Source: Sphingobacterium tenebrionis (GTDB lineage Bacteria; Bacteroidota; Bacteroidia; Sphingobacteriales; Sphingobacteriaceae). From it: a stretch of 64,000 bases of DNA. The position numbers and the translations under genes are program-made. The first letter of the stretch is position 1; each line of letters opens with the position of its first letter. The stretch lies in contig NZ_JAYLLN010000017.1 of assembly GCF_037126265.1 (NCBI RefSeq), positions 1-64,000 on the forward strand. The letters are read 5' to 3'. This document shows, piece after piece, positions 62,993 through 64,000 of this stretch. Under the pieces are notes generated by a model. That model did no database searches and was not told the DNA's origin. It saw nothing but the letters and a program-made list of their open reading frames with translations.

Positions 62993-63727
62993 ATGATATT
63001 CTACTATATAGGCGACTACATATTGTTGTTGAAGAAGGTTTTTCGGAAACCCGAAAAATGGAAAATTTACTGGAAGGAAGTCCTCCATGAGATGAGTGAT
63101 ATTGGTGTGGGTTCTTTGGGCTTGATCCTGATTATTTCCACGTTTATCGGGGCGGTAATGACCATGCAGATTGCCTTTCAATTGGTTTCCGACCTGATCC
63201 CAACCTCGGTTATCGGATCGATAAACCGTGACTCCAATATTCTGGAACTTGGACCTACCATCTCTGCCTTGGTATTGATGGGAAAGGTGGGGTCCTCCAT
63301 TTCTTCCCAGATTGGTTCCATGCGGGTAACCGAGCAGATCGATGCATTGGAAATCATGGGGATAAACGCGGCAGGATACCTCATCCTTCCGAAGATCATA
63401 GCTGGGGTCATCATGGTTCCTGTTTTGGTAACGGTGGCTATCTTTTGTGCTATCGTAGGTGGTCTTATCGGCGGGTCGCTCTCCGGAGCTGTGACCGTGG
63501 ATGATTATAATGAAGGTATCCGATCCGGATTCAATGGTTTTACGGTAGCTGTTGCTATGGTAAAAGCTTTTGTGTTTGGTTTTATCATCACTTCGGTGCC
63601 GGCATACAAAGGTTTTAATGTACGTGGTGGGGCTTTGGAAGTTGGACAAGCAGGTACCAGAGCAGTTGTGATTGGTTGTATTACCATTCTTGCCTGTGAC
63701 TATTTGATAACTGCTTTAATGTTGTAA
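62993..63727 (+). CDS. mlaE: MlaE-family ABC permease
   Basis: Inner-membrane permease of the Mla phospholipid-transport system, 244 aa. It has the MlaE/YrbE fold: an N-terminal amphipathic helix, then LGLILIISTFIGAVMTMQIAFQL, ELGPTISALVLMGKVGSSISSQIGSMRVTEQIDALEIMGI (quoted in part: GSMRVTEQIDALEIMG) and four further helices. It is followed 5 bp later by the ATPase gene, as in other Mla operons. The MCE substrate-binding protein (mlaD) is expected just outside the window. Confidence 0.94.
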   Translation: MIFYYIGDYILLLKKVFRKPEKWKIYWKEVLHEMSDIGVGSLGLILIISTFIGAVMTMQIAFQLVSDLIPTSVIGSINRDSNILELGPTISALVLMGKVGSSISSQIGSMRVTEQIDALEIMGINAAGYLILPKIIAGVIMVPVLVTVAIFCAIVGGLIGGSLSGAVTVDDYNEGIRSGFNGFTVAVAMVKAFVFGFIITSVPAYKGFNVRGGALEVGQAGTRAVVIGCITILACDYLITALML

Positions 63728-63732
63728 TGTAA

Positions 63733-64000
63733 ATGATTGAAATTCAAGATATTCATAAATCTTTTGGGGATAACCTCGTATTGGACGGGATCAGTGCTAC
63801 TTTTGAACCAGGAAAGGTCAGCCTCATTATTGGAGGTTCCGGATCTGGAAAAAGTACGGTGCTGAAATGTATCGTCGGCCTGCATCAACCAGACAAGGGA
63901 AAGGTGTTTTTTGATGGTAAGGAATTTTCCAAGATGGACTTTGAGGAAAAGGTGCCAATCCGTAAGGAAATAGGTATGCTTTTCCAGAACTCAGCGCTTT
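63733..64000 (+). CDS. mlaF: MlaF-family ABC ATPase (partial, cut by the window end)
   Basis: The first 89 residues are visible. They begin MIEIQDIHKSFGDNLVLDGI and contain the Walker A motif GGSGSGKST (about 34-42) and the Q-loop region IGMLFQNSALF at the cut end. It pairs with the MlaE permease whose gene ends 5 bp upstream and would energise phospholipid movement between the membranes. The signature and Walker B motifs lie past the end of the window. Confidence 0.93.
   Translation, partial: MIEIQDIHKSFGDNLVLDGISATFEPGKVSLIIGGSGSGKSTVLKCIVGLHQPDKGKVFFDGKEFSKMDFEEKVPIRKEIGMLFQNSAL

Noticed and set aside
62963..63649. Long minus-strand open frame of 228 codons
   Set aside because: Entirely antisense to mlaE, whose motifs are clear; the antisense translation has the odd composition of a shadow frame.

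Overview
The window is a gene-dense chromosomal segment of a Bacteroidota bacterium, most likely family Sphingobacteriaceae (Sphingobacterium/Pedobacter type). This rests on gene content: a Bacteroidota-style sialic acid operon, a CarboxypepD_reg/TonB receptor, the three-domain form of IspG, a lone N-terminal GT5 protein beside panC, a CxxxY-type CcmE, MnmD, and DUF4254 beside a GT9 enzyme. Several TAnnTTTG (-7) promoter motifs, in places with an upstream TTTG-like -33 box, and weak Shine-Dalgarno signals agree. The genus is an inference. I see no rRNA, tRNA, CRISPR array, transposase, integrase or phage gene.

Layout. 1-10.8 kb: a seven-gene minus-strand sialic acid operon (lyase, mutarotase, MFS importer, two-domain O-acetylesterase, AGE-type epimerase, GH20 hexosaminidase, sialidase) with a divergent FadR-type GntR regulator. 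11-17.5 kb: a lipoprotein, glutamine-dependent NAD synthetase, an FKBP-like lipoprotein, and a TonB receptor/thioredoxin/His-rich membrane protein group. 17.8-21.9 kb: panD, panC, a truncated GT5 protein, ispF and a TetA-like MFS pump. 22-30.6 kb: PBP1A, uvrC, a SufT-like protein, GT4, polyprenyl synthase, an omega-amidase-like nitrilase and a MarR regulator. 30.6-38.8 kb: a glutamate-synthase-like FMN protein, DUF2520, ccmF, ccmE, a dicarboxylate/amino-acid symporter, mnmD and an orphan. 38.9-43.7 kb: sulfatase, SlyD-like PPIase, YyaL-like protein, SixA-like phosphatase. 43.9-50.9 kb: a surface-glycan cluster (lipoprotein, GT2, GT4, GT32 on plus; GT4, GT9, DUF4254 on minus). 50.9-58.7 kb: nuoHIJKLMN with its own promoter and no nuoA-G. 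58.9-64 kb: a META-domain lipoprotein, ispG, a LiaF-like membrane protein, and mlaE with the start of mlaF.

The most unusual signal is a family of dispersed nested palindromes. Three full copies lie between genes (about 10.93, 17.51 and 59.64 kb). An outer arm pair of type A (GAGGAACGAAGCAATC) and type B (GAGGAGGTACGACGAAGCAATC split by a short insertion) encloses, in two copies, an inner hairpin. Each element is bordered by short tandem arrays with periods of 16-21 bp built on the ATGACG/CGTCAT arm tip. Parts of the same family sit in frame inside two complex I subunit genes: an arm plus a 21-bp array in nuoN, and half of the inner hairpin in nuoL. A second palindromic family (TGTAAGTGAG units) occurs at 10.80 and 40.49 kb. 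These repeats, the detached nuoH-N operon and the Cys-type CcmE are the observations most worth following up.
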